Below the pieces are notes generated by a model, which saw nothing but the letters and a program-made list of their open reading frames with translations, searched no databases and had not been told where the DNA came from. DNA of 64,000 bases, taken from NCBI RefSeq assembly GCF_011764445.1, contig NZ_BLPG01000001.1:3410001-3474000 (forward strand), in the 5' to 3' direction. Positions 56,932 to 64,000 of the stretch are shown one piece after another. The translations under genes were made by a program, and so were the position numbers. This DNA is from Phytohabitans rumicis (GTDB taxonomy: Bacteria; Actinomycetota; Actinomycetes; Mycobacteriales; Micromonosporaceae). The number at the start of each line of letters is the position of its first letter. The stretch's first letter is position 1.

Positions 56932-57936
56932 GTGACTGAGTCACAGCCGCCGGACGTCTTCCTGTCCGGGTTGCTCTTCGCCGACATTGTGTTCTCCGGG
57001 ATGCCCAAGCCCCCTACTCTCGGTACTGAGACCTGGACGCGCGGGATGGACTCGGGCCCTGGCGGGATCGCCAACTTCGCTGTCGCGCTGCGCCGGCTCG
57101 GCCTGCGGACCGCGCTGGCCGCGGCGTTCGGCGCAGACATGCTCGGGGACTACTGCTGGGCGGAACTGGCCGGCCGCGAGGGCGTCGACCTGTCCGGTTC
57201 GCGGCGGTTCCCCGGCTGGCGCACGCCGGTCACGGTGTCCCTCGCGTACGACGAGGACCGCGCGCTGGTGACCCACGGGCAGCCGCCCCCGCTCGCCGCG
57301 GACGAACTGGTCGGCCAACCGCCCGCGAGCCGGGCCGCCGCCGTACACATCGGGGAAGAGCCGCAGAGCTGGCTGGCCCGCGCGCAGGCCCAGGGGACGC
57401 TGGTCTTCGCCGACCTCGGCTGGGACCCTTCGGGCTCCTGGGCGCCGGAGGTGCTGGAGCAGCTGTCGCACTGCCACGCGTTCTTGCCCAACGCGGGCGA
57501 GGCGATGCGGTACACGGCGACGGATTCGCCGGCCGCGGCGCTCACCCGCCTCGCCGAACTCGTACCCGTGGCGGTGGTCACGCTCGGCCCCGACGGCGCG
57601 CTGGCCATCGACAACACGACCGGGGAGTCCGATTCGGTCCGAGGGCTACCCGTCACCACGCTCGACCCGACCGGCGCCGGCGATGTCTTCGGCGCCGCCT
57701 TCATCTTCGCGACCCTCGCGAACCTCCCGCTGGCGGAACGCCTGCGGTTCGCGAACCTGGCGGCGGCGCTGTCTGTCCAGCGACTCGGCGGGGCCATGGC
57801 CGCGCCCGGCTGGGCGGACATCGCCGAATGGTGGCGGACCACCAGGGCCGGCGATCCCGACCTGGGCCGCGACTACGCCTTCCTCAACGACTGCATACCT
57901 GACAACGTGATCTCCGAAGGGTGGGACAACCCATGA
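56932..57936 (+). CDS. PfkB-family carbohydrate kinase
   Basis: 334 residues from GTG 56932 (a GTG at 56899 is less likely). SGLLFADIVFSG begins the Rossmann-like core, GGIANFAVALRRLG is the sugar-binding block, and DPTGAGDVFGAAF holds the catalytic Asp and anion hole. It phosphorylates a sugar or nucleoside with ATP. First gene of the importer operon and divergent from GH4, so a monosaccharide or disaccharide released in this pathway is the likely substrate. ATGA overlap with the binding-protein gene. Confidence 0.9.
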   Translation: MTESQPPDVFLSGLLFADIVFSGMPKPPTLGTETWTRGMDSGPGGIANFAVALRRLGLRTALAAAFGADMLGDYCWAELAGREGVDLSGSRRFPGWRTPVTVSLAYDEDRALVTHGQPPPLAADELVGQPPASRAAAVHIGEEPQSWLARAQAQGTLVFADLGWDPSGSWAPEVLEQLSHCHAFLPNAGEAMRYTATDSPAAALTRLAELVPVAVVTLGPDGALAIDNTTGESDSVRGLPVTTLDPTGAGDVFGAAFIFATLANLPLAERLRFANLAAALSVQRLGGAMAAPGWADIAEWWRTTRAGDPDLGRDYAFLNDCIPDNVISEGWDNP

Positions 57937-59223
57937 CAATTTCTCGCAGACGGTTACTACAAGCCGGCCTTTTCGGCGTGGCGAGCGCCACGGTCGGCAT
58001 GACCGCCGCGTGTGGCGACGACGACTCCTCCGGCAGCACCGGCGGCGACAGCAAGGACCTGTCGCTGTGGTACTGGTCCGGCGGCCTCAGCGACAAGGTC
58101 GTCGCCGACGTCTCCACCCAGTTCTCCGACATCACGTTCAAGGCCACGCAGGTCGGGGCAGCTTCAAGGACAAGCTGGTCACCACGATCACCAGCCGCCA
58201 GTTCATGCCGGACATCACCGGCATCAAGGGCGAGGACATCGCGTACTTCATGGGCCAGGCGGGCCAGTTCCTCGACCTGAACACGCTGGGCGCGGGCGAC
58301 CTCAAGAGCCAGTACCTCGAGTGGAAGTGGAAGCAGGGCAGCACCACCGACGGCAAGCTCATCGGCTTCCCGATCGACATCGGCCCCACCGCGCTGTTCT
58401 ACCGCGAGGACATCTTCAAGAAGGCCGGGCTGCCGAGCGAGGTCGCCGACGTGACCGCGGCGACGTCGACCTGGGACGCCTTCTTCGAGCAGGGCGCGGC
58501 GCTGAAGAAGGCGCTGCCCGGCACGTTCATGGTCGGCGAGGCGGCCGAGGTCTTCGACATGGCCGTCGGGCAGACCACCAAGCGGTACGCCGACGCCGAC
58601 AAGAAGTTCATCGGCGACCAGGAGCACATCCGCAACGCCTGGGACCTCGCCACCAAGGCGGTCGCGCTGGGCATCAGCTTCAAGGTCGCCAGCGGCGGCC
58701 AGGACGCCAACGCCGCCTGGAACCAGGGCACGCTGCCGGCCAAGCTGGGCGCGGCCTGGGTCGCGCTGGACATCAAGTCGGCGGCGGAGAAGACCTCGGG
58801 CAAGTGGCGAGTGGTGCCGATGCCGGGTGGCCCGGCCAACCAGGGCGGCTCGTTCCTGGCGATCCCGAAGAGCTCCGGCAACCCGAAGAAGGCGTTCGAG
58901 ATCATCACGTGGATGCTGAACGCCGACAACCAGGCGCGCGGCTACACGGACGCGGCCCTGTTCCCTCCGCGCCGGCCGCGTACAAGCTGTCCGCGCTGAC
59001 CTCCCCCGACGAGTTCTTCGGCGGGCAGGTCACCATCGACGTGTTCGGTCCGGCCGCCGAGAAGATCCCGGTCGCCTACGAGAGCGAGTACGACAGCGTG
59101 CTCCGCGAGTCGTTCGCCACCGAACTGGGCAACGTCGAGACCAAGGGCAAGGACCCCGAGGCCGCCTGGAACGACGCCGTGTCGGCGGCGAAGAAGGCCG
59201 GCGAACGGGTGGGAGTCTCCTGA
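57933..59223 (+). CDS. sugar ABC transporter solute-binding lipoprotein, two frameshifts as written
   Basis: Start ATG 57933. The N-terminus SRRRLLQAGLFG with lipobox TAAC suggests a (possibly Tat-exported) lipoprotein. Adding one base at 58155-58158 and one at 58963-58965 gives 430 residues of the extracellular family 1 solute-binding fold (LSLWYWSGG, FPIDIGPTALFYREDIF, GGSFLAIPKSS, FEIITWML). It captures an oligosaccharide at the cell surface and delivers it to the two permeases that follow. Both breaks lie in G or C runs. Confidence 0.9.
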
Positions 59224-59224
59224 C

Positions 59225-60193
59225 GTGACCCTGTCCCGCACGGCCGCGCCGGCCGCACCCAGGACTCGTCCCCGGGTGCGGCCGCACCGCGCGCCGGAAC
59301 GCCGCCGCCGGGGCTTCCTCGCTTACTGGCCGCAGTACCTGGCGATCTCGCCGTTCTACATCCTGTTCGCGGTGTTCGGCCTGGCCCCGCTGCTGTTCTC
59401 GTTCTACCTGGCGTTCCAGCGCTGGGACGGCATCGGCGAGATGCAGTTCGCCGGGCTGGACAACTTCCAGTACCTGATCAGCGACGACGTCTTCTGGCTG
59501 TCGCTGTGGAACACGCTGCTCATCTGGGTGCTCTCGACGGTGCCCACGCTGTGTCTGGCGCTGGTCCTGGCCGTGCTGCTCAACTCCGTGAAGCGGTTCA
59601 AGGCGTTCTACCGGATGGCGTTCTTCATCCCGAACATCACCTCGACGGTGGCCATCTCGATCTTCTTCGGTGCGCTCTTCGCGACCAACTACGGCCTGGT
59701 CAACGCCGCACTGAAGGCCGTCGGCCTGCCCGAGGTCGCCTGGCTGCAGAACACCTGGGGCATCAAGATCGTGATCGCGGTGCTCACGGTCTGGCAGTGG
59801 ACCGGGTACAACGCCATCATCTACCTCGCCGGCCTGCAGACGATCTCCAGCGACCTGTACGAGCAGGCGAAGGTCGACGGCGCCAACGCGGTCCAGCTCT
59901 TCTTCCACATCACGCTGCCGCTGCTGCGCCCGATCATCCTCTTCACGGTCGTCCTGTCGACCATCGGCGGGCTGCAGACGTTCACCGAGCCCAAGGTGCT
60001 GCTCGGCGACACCGCCGGCACCGGGCAGAGCGGCCTGACCATGGTGTTCTACTTCTACCGGCAGGCGTTCTCGCACAACGACTACGGGTACGGCGCGGCG
60101 ATCGCCATGGTCGTGCTCCTCGTCGTGGCGCTCTTCACGATCCTCAACTGGGCGCTCGTCCAGCGCGGAGAGGGCGGGAGGGCCCGCCGATGA
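59225..60193 (+). CDS. sugar ABC transporter permease (MalF-like)
   Basis: 322 residues from GTG 59225, one base after the binding-protein stop. Six membrane spans. The cytoplasmic EAA loop is QAKVDGANAVQLFFHITLP followed by LLRP, where an ATPase docks. The N-terminal 35 residues are basic and proline-rich. Overlaps the next permease by ATGA. Forms the translocation pore with it. Confidence 0.93.
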   Translation: MTLSRTAAPAAPRTRPRVRPHRAPERRRRGFLAYWPQYLAISPFYILFAVFGLAPLLFSFYLAFQRWDGIGEMQFAGLDNFQYLISDDVFWLSLWNTLLIWVLSTVPTLCLALVLAVLLNSVKRFKAFYRMAFFIPNITSTVAISIFFGALFATNYGLVNAALKAVGLPEVAWLQNTWGIKIVIAVLTVWQWTGYNAIIYLAGLQTISSDLYEQAKVDGANAVQLFFHITLPLLRPIILFTVVLSTIGGLQTFTEPKVLLGDTAGTGQSGLTMVFYFYRQAFSHNDYGYGAAIAMVVLLVVALFTILNWALVQRGEGGRARR

Positions 60194-61017
60194 GTCCCAA
60201 GAAGGCGCGCGGCCTGCTGCTGCACGGGGTGCTGATCGCCGGCACGATCCTGGCGCTGTTCCCCTTCTACTGGATGGTCGTGATGGCGACCAACTCCACG
60301 GCCGACATCTACCGCTTCCCGCCGAAGCTCACGTTCGGCTCGCAGCTGATCACCAACCTGCGCAACGTCCTCGACAGCATCGACTTCTTCGGCTCGATGC
60401 TCAACACGCTCCTCGTGGCGGGCACGACGACCCTGCTCGTGCTCTTCTTCGACTCGCTCGCGGCGTTCGCGTTCGCGAAGTACGACTTCCCCGGTCGCCG
60501 GGCGCTCTTCGCCGTGCTGATCGGCACGTTCTTCCTGCCGGTCGGGCTCGCGGTCATCCCGCAGTTTGTCATCATGGTGGAGCTGGGCTGGGTCGGCTCG
60601 CTGCGGGCGTTGATCATCCCGGCCGCGGCCAACGCGTTCGGCATCTTCTTCCTGCGGCAGTACATCCAGAACGCCATACCCGACTCGGTGCTCGACGCGG
60701 CCCGGCTCGACGGGGCCGGCTTCTTCCGGCAGTTCGTCAGCGTCGTGCTCCCGATCATCCGGCCGGGCCTCGCGTTCCTCGGCATCTACACGTTCATCGC
60801 AGCGTGGAACGACTTCATCTGGCCCCTGGTCGTGCTGGTCAACCCCGACCAGGTCACCCTCCAGGTGGCGCTGCAACAGCTCAACGGCGTACACGGCACG
60901 GACTACAGCCGCATCATGGCCGGCGCGCTGCTCTCCGTACTCCCCTTGATCGTCATGTTCTTGATCTTCGCCCGCAACTTCGTCAGCGACCTGGCCAAGG
61001 GCGCGGTACGAGAGTGA
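60190..61017 (+). CDS. sugar ABC transporter permease (MalG-like)
   Basis: 275 residues. Six membrane spans with the EAA loop AARLDGAGFFRQFVSVVLP. The C-terminus (FARNFVSDLAKGAVRE) matches the end of MalG-type permeases (usually ...GLTAGAVKG). No ATP-binding subunit follows; in actinomycetes a shared MsiK-type ATPase usually serves such importers. The TGA overlaps the GTG of the phosphoesterase gene. Confidence 0.93.
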   Translation: MSPKKARGLLLHGVLIAGTILALFPFYWMVVMATNSTADIYRFPPKLTFGSQLITNLRNVLDSIDFFGSMLNTLLVAGTTTLLVLFFDSLAAFAFAKYDFPGRRALFAVLIGTFFLPVGLAVIPQFVIMVELGWVGSLRALIIPAAANAFGIFFLRQYIQNAIPDSVLDAARLDGAGFFRQFVSVVLPIIRPGLAFLGIYTFIAAWNDFIWPLVVLVNPDQVTLQVALQQLNGVHGTDYSRIMAGALLSVLPLIVMFLIFARNFVSDLAKGAVRE

Positions 61018-61783
61018 CGTCGGTCCGGGTCGCGTCGCTGAACATCTGGCACGACGCCGGGCCCTGGCCGCGGCGGCTGCCGCTGATCCGGCGGGAGATC
61101 CAGCGCCTCCAGCCGGACATCCTGGGACTGCAGGAGGTGATGCGGTCGGGCGACCTGCGGTTCGGGTCGCCCGACACGTGTCAGGCCATGGCCATCGCGC
61201 ACGGCCTCGGCTACCACGTCGCGTACGCCCCCGCCGCTCCCCGCGGCGGCATGGATCCGCGCTGGCAGGGCAACGCGCTGCTCAGCCGCTGGCCGATCCA
61301 CGAGCGGCGGATCTTCCCCTGCCCGGCGCCGACGTCGCCGAGCCGCGCGCCCTGCTGTACGCCCTGGTCCAGACCCCGCTCGGCGACCTGCCGGTGTCCG
61401 TCACCCACCTCACCTGGGAGCCGCACCACGCCCCGCTGCGGTTGCGGCAGGTGGAGTACGTCTCCGCCATGGCACCGTCGGGCGTGCTGCTGGGCGACTT
61501 CAACGCGGAGCCGGACTCGGCCGAGATGAAGCACCTACGGGCCGCCGGGTTCGCCGACGCCTGGGGCGACGGCCCGGCGGGGTACACGTTCGACCGGGTC
61601 AACGACTACGCCCGCGACGCCGACGAGCCCAGCTGCCGCATCGACTACGTCCTGGTCCGAGGGCGCGGCTTGGCGGCGGTCCGGATGTGGCTGGCGTGGA
61701 CCGAGCCGGAGCGCACCGCGTCGGGCGCGGTGTGGCCGTCCGACCACTTCGGCGTGGTCAGCGACCTGAGCATCGACGCGTAA
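61014..61783 (+). CDS. endonuclease/exonuclease/phosphatase-family enzyme, frameshifted as written
   Basis: Start GTG 61014 (GTGA overlap with the permease). Adding one C at 61316-61319 gives 256 residues. EEP-fold motifs are SLNIWHD (start), DILGLQEV with the metal Glu, LLGDFNAEPDS and WPSDHFGVVSDL. No signal peptide. The family cleaves phosphodiesters in nucleic acids, sphingomyelin or inositol phosphates. Its position as last gene of a sugar import operon suggests a phosphorylated glycan or glycerophospho-sugar substrate rather than DNA. The substrate is inferred only from context. Confidence 0.85.
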
Positions 61784-61825
61784 CGTCCGTACCTACGGGT
61801 TCGGGCGGCCACCACGATCCGGTCC

Positions 61826-61999
61826 ATGACCACACCCGCCGCAGCGCCGATCGCGCCGCCGGTGGATGCCGAGGTCGCGGCGGCGTTCGCGGCTCAGCCT
61901 CTACTCACACGCGCTGTCTGGCAAGTCGACCGTGACGCAGCCGACATCATCGCAAACCTGATCTTGCAGGAAGAAGACGACCCGGACGAGGACCGTTAG
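61826..61999 (+). CDS. 57-residue hypothetical protein
   Basis: 57 residues from ATG 61826 to TAG 61999. It has an Ala/Pro-rich first third (TPAAAPIAPPVDAE), the helix-like WQVDRDAADIIANLILQEE and an acidic tail (EEDDPDEDR). No family is recognised. It lies 42 bases after the EEP gene and before tRNA-fMet, and its base usage is less GC-rich than its neighbours in the second half. It may be a real small gene; evidence is only the clean frame and composition. Confidence 0.45.
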   Translation: MTTPAAAPIAPPVDAEVAAAFAAQPLLTRAVWQVDRDAADIIANLILQEEDDPDEDR

Positions 62000-62066
62000 C
62001 AATGCCGTTAGCAAACGGATACAAAAACACCCTCCCGGAGAATCTCCAGAAGGGCATTCCTGCTAG

Positions 62067-62140
62067 TAGCGGGGACAGGATTTGAACCTGCGACCTCTGG
62101 GTTATGAGCCCAGCGAGCTACCGAGCTGCTCCACCCCGCG
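62067..62140 (-). tRNA. initiator tRNA-fMet (CAT)
   Basis: 74 bases without encoded CCA, reading CGCGGGGTGGAGCAG at the 5' end. The anticodon loop is CTCATAA closed by three G-C pairs (GGG/CCC), the hallmark of initiator tRNA. Position 1 C faces U72, the unpaired end that formylation and initiation factors need. GGTTCAAATCC is the T arm. Confidence 0.97.
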
Positions 62141-62212
62141 TCGGCTCCTTAACACTAGCGCACGGTTCGCCGTACCTGCAAAACGGGCCCGCAGTGGCGT
62201 GGCGCACCCTCC

Positions 62213-62300
62213 GTCGATCAAGGATTTCCACGCGGATCAAGGGCAAACGGTCGTGGTTTGGAGATCAAACCACGACCGTTTGCCCTTGATCGACGCGCAG
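62213..62300. repeat. intergenic palindromic repeat, copy 6
   Basis: Core 62235-62291 with perfect 25-bp arms (GATCAAGGGCAAACGGTCGT then GGTTT, and its inverse) and only a seven-base loop GGAGATC. The orientation of the centre is opposite to copies 1, 2, 4 and 5, like copy 3. A half unit GTCGATCAAGGATTTCC precedes it. It lies between tRNA-fMet and the 3' end of the UPF0182 gene. Confidence 0.87.
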
Positions 62301-62386
62301 AAGGGCGCGCAGGCCCACGCGGCACGCGGCACGCGGCACGCGGCGCGCGGCCCGCGCGCAGAGGGGCGCGCGGGCCGCGGAGAGCG

Positions 62387-64000
62387 CTAGCCGCCTGGGG
62401 AGGGGATGGGGAGGGGATGTGGGGGTGAGGTGCCTGAGGGCGATGGGGATGGGGTGGCGTTGGGGGTGCCGCCGGCGGCGCGGAGGGCCGTCTGGAACTC
62501 GGCCATCGCGTCGTCGAACGCCTTCAGCGCCCGGCCCTCGCGCTCGAAGTCGCCGGCCGCCCGTGCGGCCTTGACCTCCGCCCACGCCTTCTCGACCTTG
62601 TCGGCGGCGGCCGCCAGCTCGGGCGTCAGCGTCTGGGTGCCGCCCTGTGTCGGCGGGTTCTCGGTGCCGGTCTGGGGTGGTGGAGCGCCCTGTTTGCCTT
62701 GGTCGACCAGTTCCTTGATGCCCGCTTGGAGCGAGTCGGCCAGTACGACGTACGAGCCACCGTCGCCATAGGACATGAGGATCTTTTGGAGCACCGGGTA
62801 CGCGTTCTCCTGGTTGCTCTTGACGTACACGGGCTCCACATAGAGCATGCCGTTGCCGAACGGCAGGGACAGCAGGTTGCCGTAGAGCACCTGGGCCTGG
62901 TTCGACGAGAGCAGGTTCAGGTCCTGTCTGATCTGGGCGTTAGTGTTCGTCATCCGCTGGTGCACCTGCACCGGGCCGGACACGGCCGTTTGATCGGGCA
63001 GTTCCCACACGTGCAAGACCGGTCTGTCGTCCACATAGGAGCCGGAGATGAGCGCGGCGAGGTTCTGCCGGCCGAGCGGGGTGACCGCCGAGGTGAGCTG
63101 GAATCTCGGCTCGTTCTGGCCCGGGAACTGGGTCAGCAGGTAGTACGGCGGCTGCTTGACGCCGGTGTCGGGCTTGTCGGGGGCGTTGGGCACCTCCCAG
63201 AAGTCCGACCCGTTGAAGAACTCGCCCGGGTCGGTGACGTGGAAGTTCGCCAGCAGGTTGCGCTGCACCTTGAAGAGGTCGGCCGGGTAGCGGAAGTGCG
63301 CGTTCAGCTCGTCCGGGATGTCCGCCTTCGGGATGACCAGGTCGCCGCCGAACGCCTTGTTCCACGCCTTGAGCACCGGGTCGGCGTCGTCGAACTCGTA
63401 CAGCTTGACGGTGCCGTCGTACGCGTCGACGGTGGCCTTGACCGAGTTGCGGATGTAGTTGACGTTCTCCCGGGCCAGCGCGAACGTGCCGACGTTGGTC
63501 AGCTCGTCTGCCGTCTCGGTCTGCAGGTTGACCCGCTTCGAGTACGGGTAGGTGCCCGCCGTCGTGTACCCGTCGAGGATCCACACGATGCGCCCGTCGA
63601 CCTCGGCCGGGTACGGGTCGCCGTCCATGGTCAGGAACGGCGCCACCTTCTCCACCCGGTCCCGCGGGTTGCGGACGTACAGCAGCTTGGAGTTGTCGTT
63701 GACCGCGTCGGAGAGCAGGAAGTTGGACTCCCGCTCCTTGACGCTGTACAGCAGCCGGCGCATGAAGGAGCCGATCTCGACGCCACCCGTGCCGGTGTAC
63801 GTGTAGTTGACGCCCTGCTCGCCGTTGGAGCCGGTCGGCCGGTCGTACTCGACGTGCCGGTCCGGGTCGGCCTGGCCGACGATCGCGTAGTCCGCGCCTT
63901 GCTGGCCGCCGCCGACCTGCTCGCCGTAGTAGATGCGCGGCTGCTCGACCGGGATCTGCTCCTGGTTGGAGGCGCACGCCTCGGGCGTCTGGTCGTCGCC
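62387..64000 (-). CDS. UPF0182 family membrane protein, C-terminal part
   Basis: The frame is open from the window edge (64000) to TAG at 62387-62389, so 537 C-terminal residues are seen of a protein that usually has about 950-1000. The visible part is the large extracellular region of UPF0182/COG1615: PRIYYGEQVGG, SKLLYVRNPRDRVEKVAPFL, VWILDGYTTAGTYPYS, PYYLLTQFPG and GNLLSLPFGNGMLYVEPVYV. The tail is acidic/alanine-rich, then Pro/Ser-rich. The N-terminal membrane spans lie beyond the window. Function unknown for the family. Confidence 0.92.
   Translation of the reverse strand, partial: GDDQTPEACASNQEQIPVEQPRIYYGEQVGGGQQGADYAIVGQADPDRHVEYDRPTGSNGEQGVNYTYTGTGGVEIGSFMRRLLYSVKERESNFLLSDAVNDNSKLLYVRNPRDRVEKVAPFLTMDGDPYPAEVDGRIVWILDGYTTAGTYPYSKRVNLQTETADELTNVGTFALARENVNYIRNSVKATVDAYDGTVKLYEFDDADPVLKAWNKAFGGDLVIPKADIPDELNAHFRYPADLFKVQRNLLANFHVTDPGEFFNGSDFWEVPNAPDKPDTGVKQPPYYLLTQFPGQNEPRFQLTSAVTPLGRQNLAALISGSYVDDRPVLHVWELPDQTAVSGPVQVHQRMTNTNAQIRQDLNLLSSNQAQVLYGNLLSLPFGNGMLYVEPVYVKSNQENAYPVLQKILMSYGDGGSYVVLADSLQAGIKELVDQGKQGAPPPQTGTENPPTQGGTQTLTPELAAAADKVEKAWAEVKAARAAGDFEREGRALKAFDDAMAEFQTALRAAGGTPNATPSPSPSGTSPPHPLPIPSPGG

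Noticed and set aside
57933-61017. Missing ATPase as evidence of a broken ABC importer
   Set aside because: Actinobacterial family 1 sugar importers commonly use a shared MsiK-type ATPase encoded elsewhere, so absence here is normal.

Overview
The window is very GC-rich, densely coded actinomycete chromosome. It carries mycothiol-type redox control (an ECF sigma factor with its RsrA-type zinc anti-sigma factor), two WhiB proteins, nickel superoxide dismutase, MSMEG_1061-type flavoprotein, UPF0182, bL37 and many GTG starts. Gene content and the family of intergenic palindromes suggest Micromonosporaceae (a Micromonospora, Actinoplanes or Phytohabitans relative); that placement is inference. 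There is no phage, IS element, CRISPR array or antibiotic cluster. Most of it reads as core genome followed by a sugar-utilisation island.

Layout. 1-8 kb: the end of a sirtuin gene, a lipoprotein hydrolase, an oxidoreductase with malic enzyme, the nickel-SOD pair sodX/sodN with a coupled acetyltransferase, an orphan RsbW-type anti-sigma factor, a FadR-type regulator and a lipid kinase. 7.4-27 kb: a block that resembles the Mycobacterium tuberculosis whiB1-pdtaS-biotinyl carrier-rshA-sigH-aroA-rsgA-hisN neighbourhood. Inserted in it are a sulfite-to-sulfide operon (sirA, zinc ribbon, cysH, cbiX), a secreted DUF1906 protein, a SIS-domain isomerase, an MFS efflux pump with its TetR regulator, and the tiny ribosomal protein bL37. 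28-33 kb: a signalling island with a histidine kinase/response regulator pair, an ANTAR-PAS-SpoIIE phosphatase and two RsbW-like ATPases. 33-42 kb: PRPP synthase, a second MFS/TetR pair, purC, a polyprenol-phosphate mannose synthase-like gene and a giant secreted subtilase. 42-47.5 kb: a copper locus (csoR operon, CPH-type and CPC-type ATPases, each ATPase preceded by a CsoR-like box). 47.6-61.8 kb: a carbohydrate island with DeoR regulator, GH2, GH76, GH38, GH4, a PfkB kinase, a sugar ABC importer without its ATPase, and an EEP-family phosphoesterase. The end holds initiator tRNA-fMet and a UPF0182 membrane protein that runs off the window.

Two features run across the window. First, about twenty genes are broken by an apparent single-base deletion, almost always in a run of G or C. 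Adding one base restores a full-length conserved protein each time, so I treat these as sequence errors and give the restored gene span. Second, at least six copies of a roughly 57-base palindrome (with flanking half copies), plus several other long perfect hairpins, sit in intergenic DNA, mostly just beyond 3' ends. In two genes the repeat supplies the stop codon as written.

Genes are tightly packed: four-base ATGA/GTGA stop-start overlaps join the sulfur operon, the csoR operon, the kinase/regulator pair, lacZ-GH76, and the kinase-ABC-phosphatase operon.
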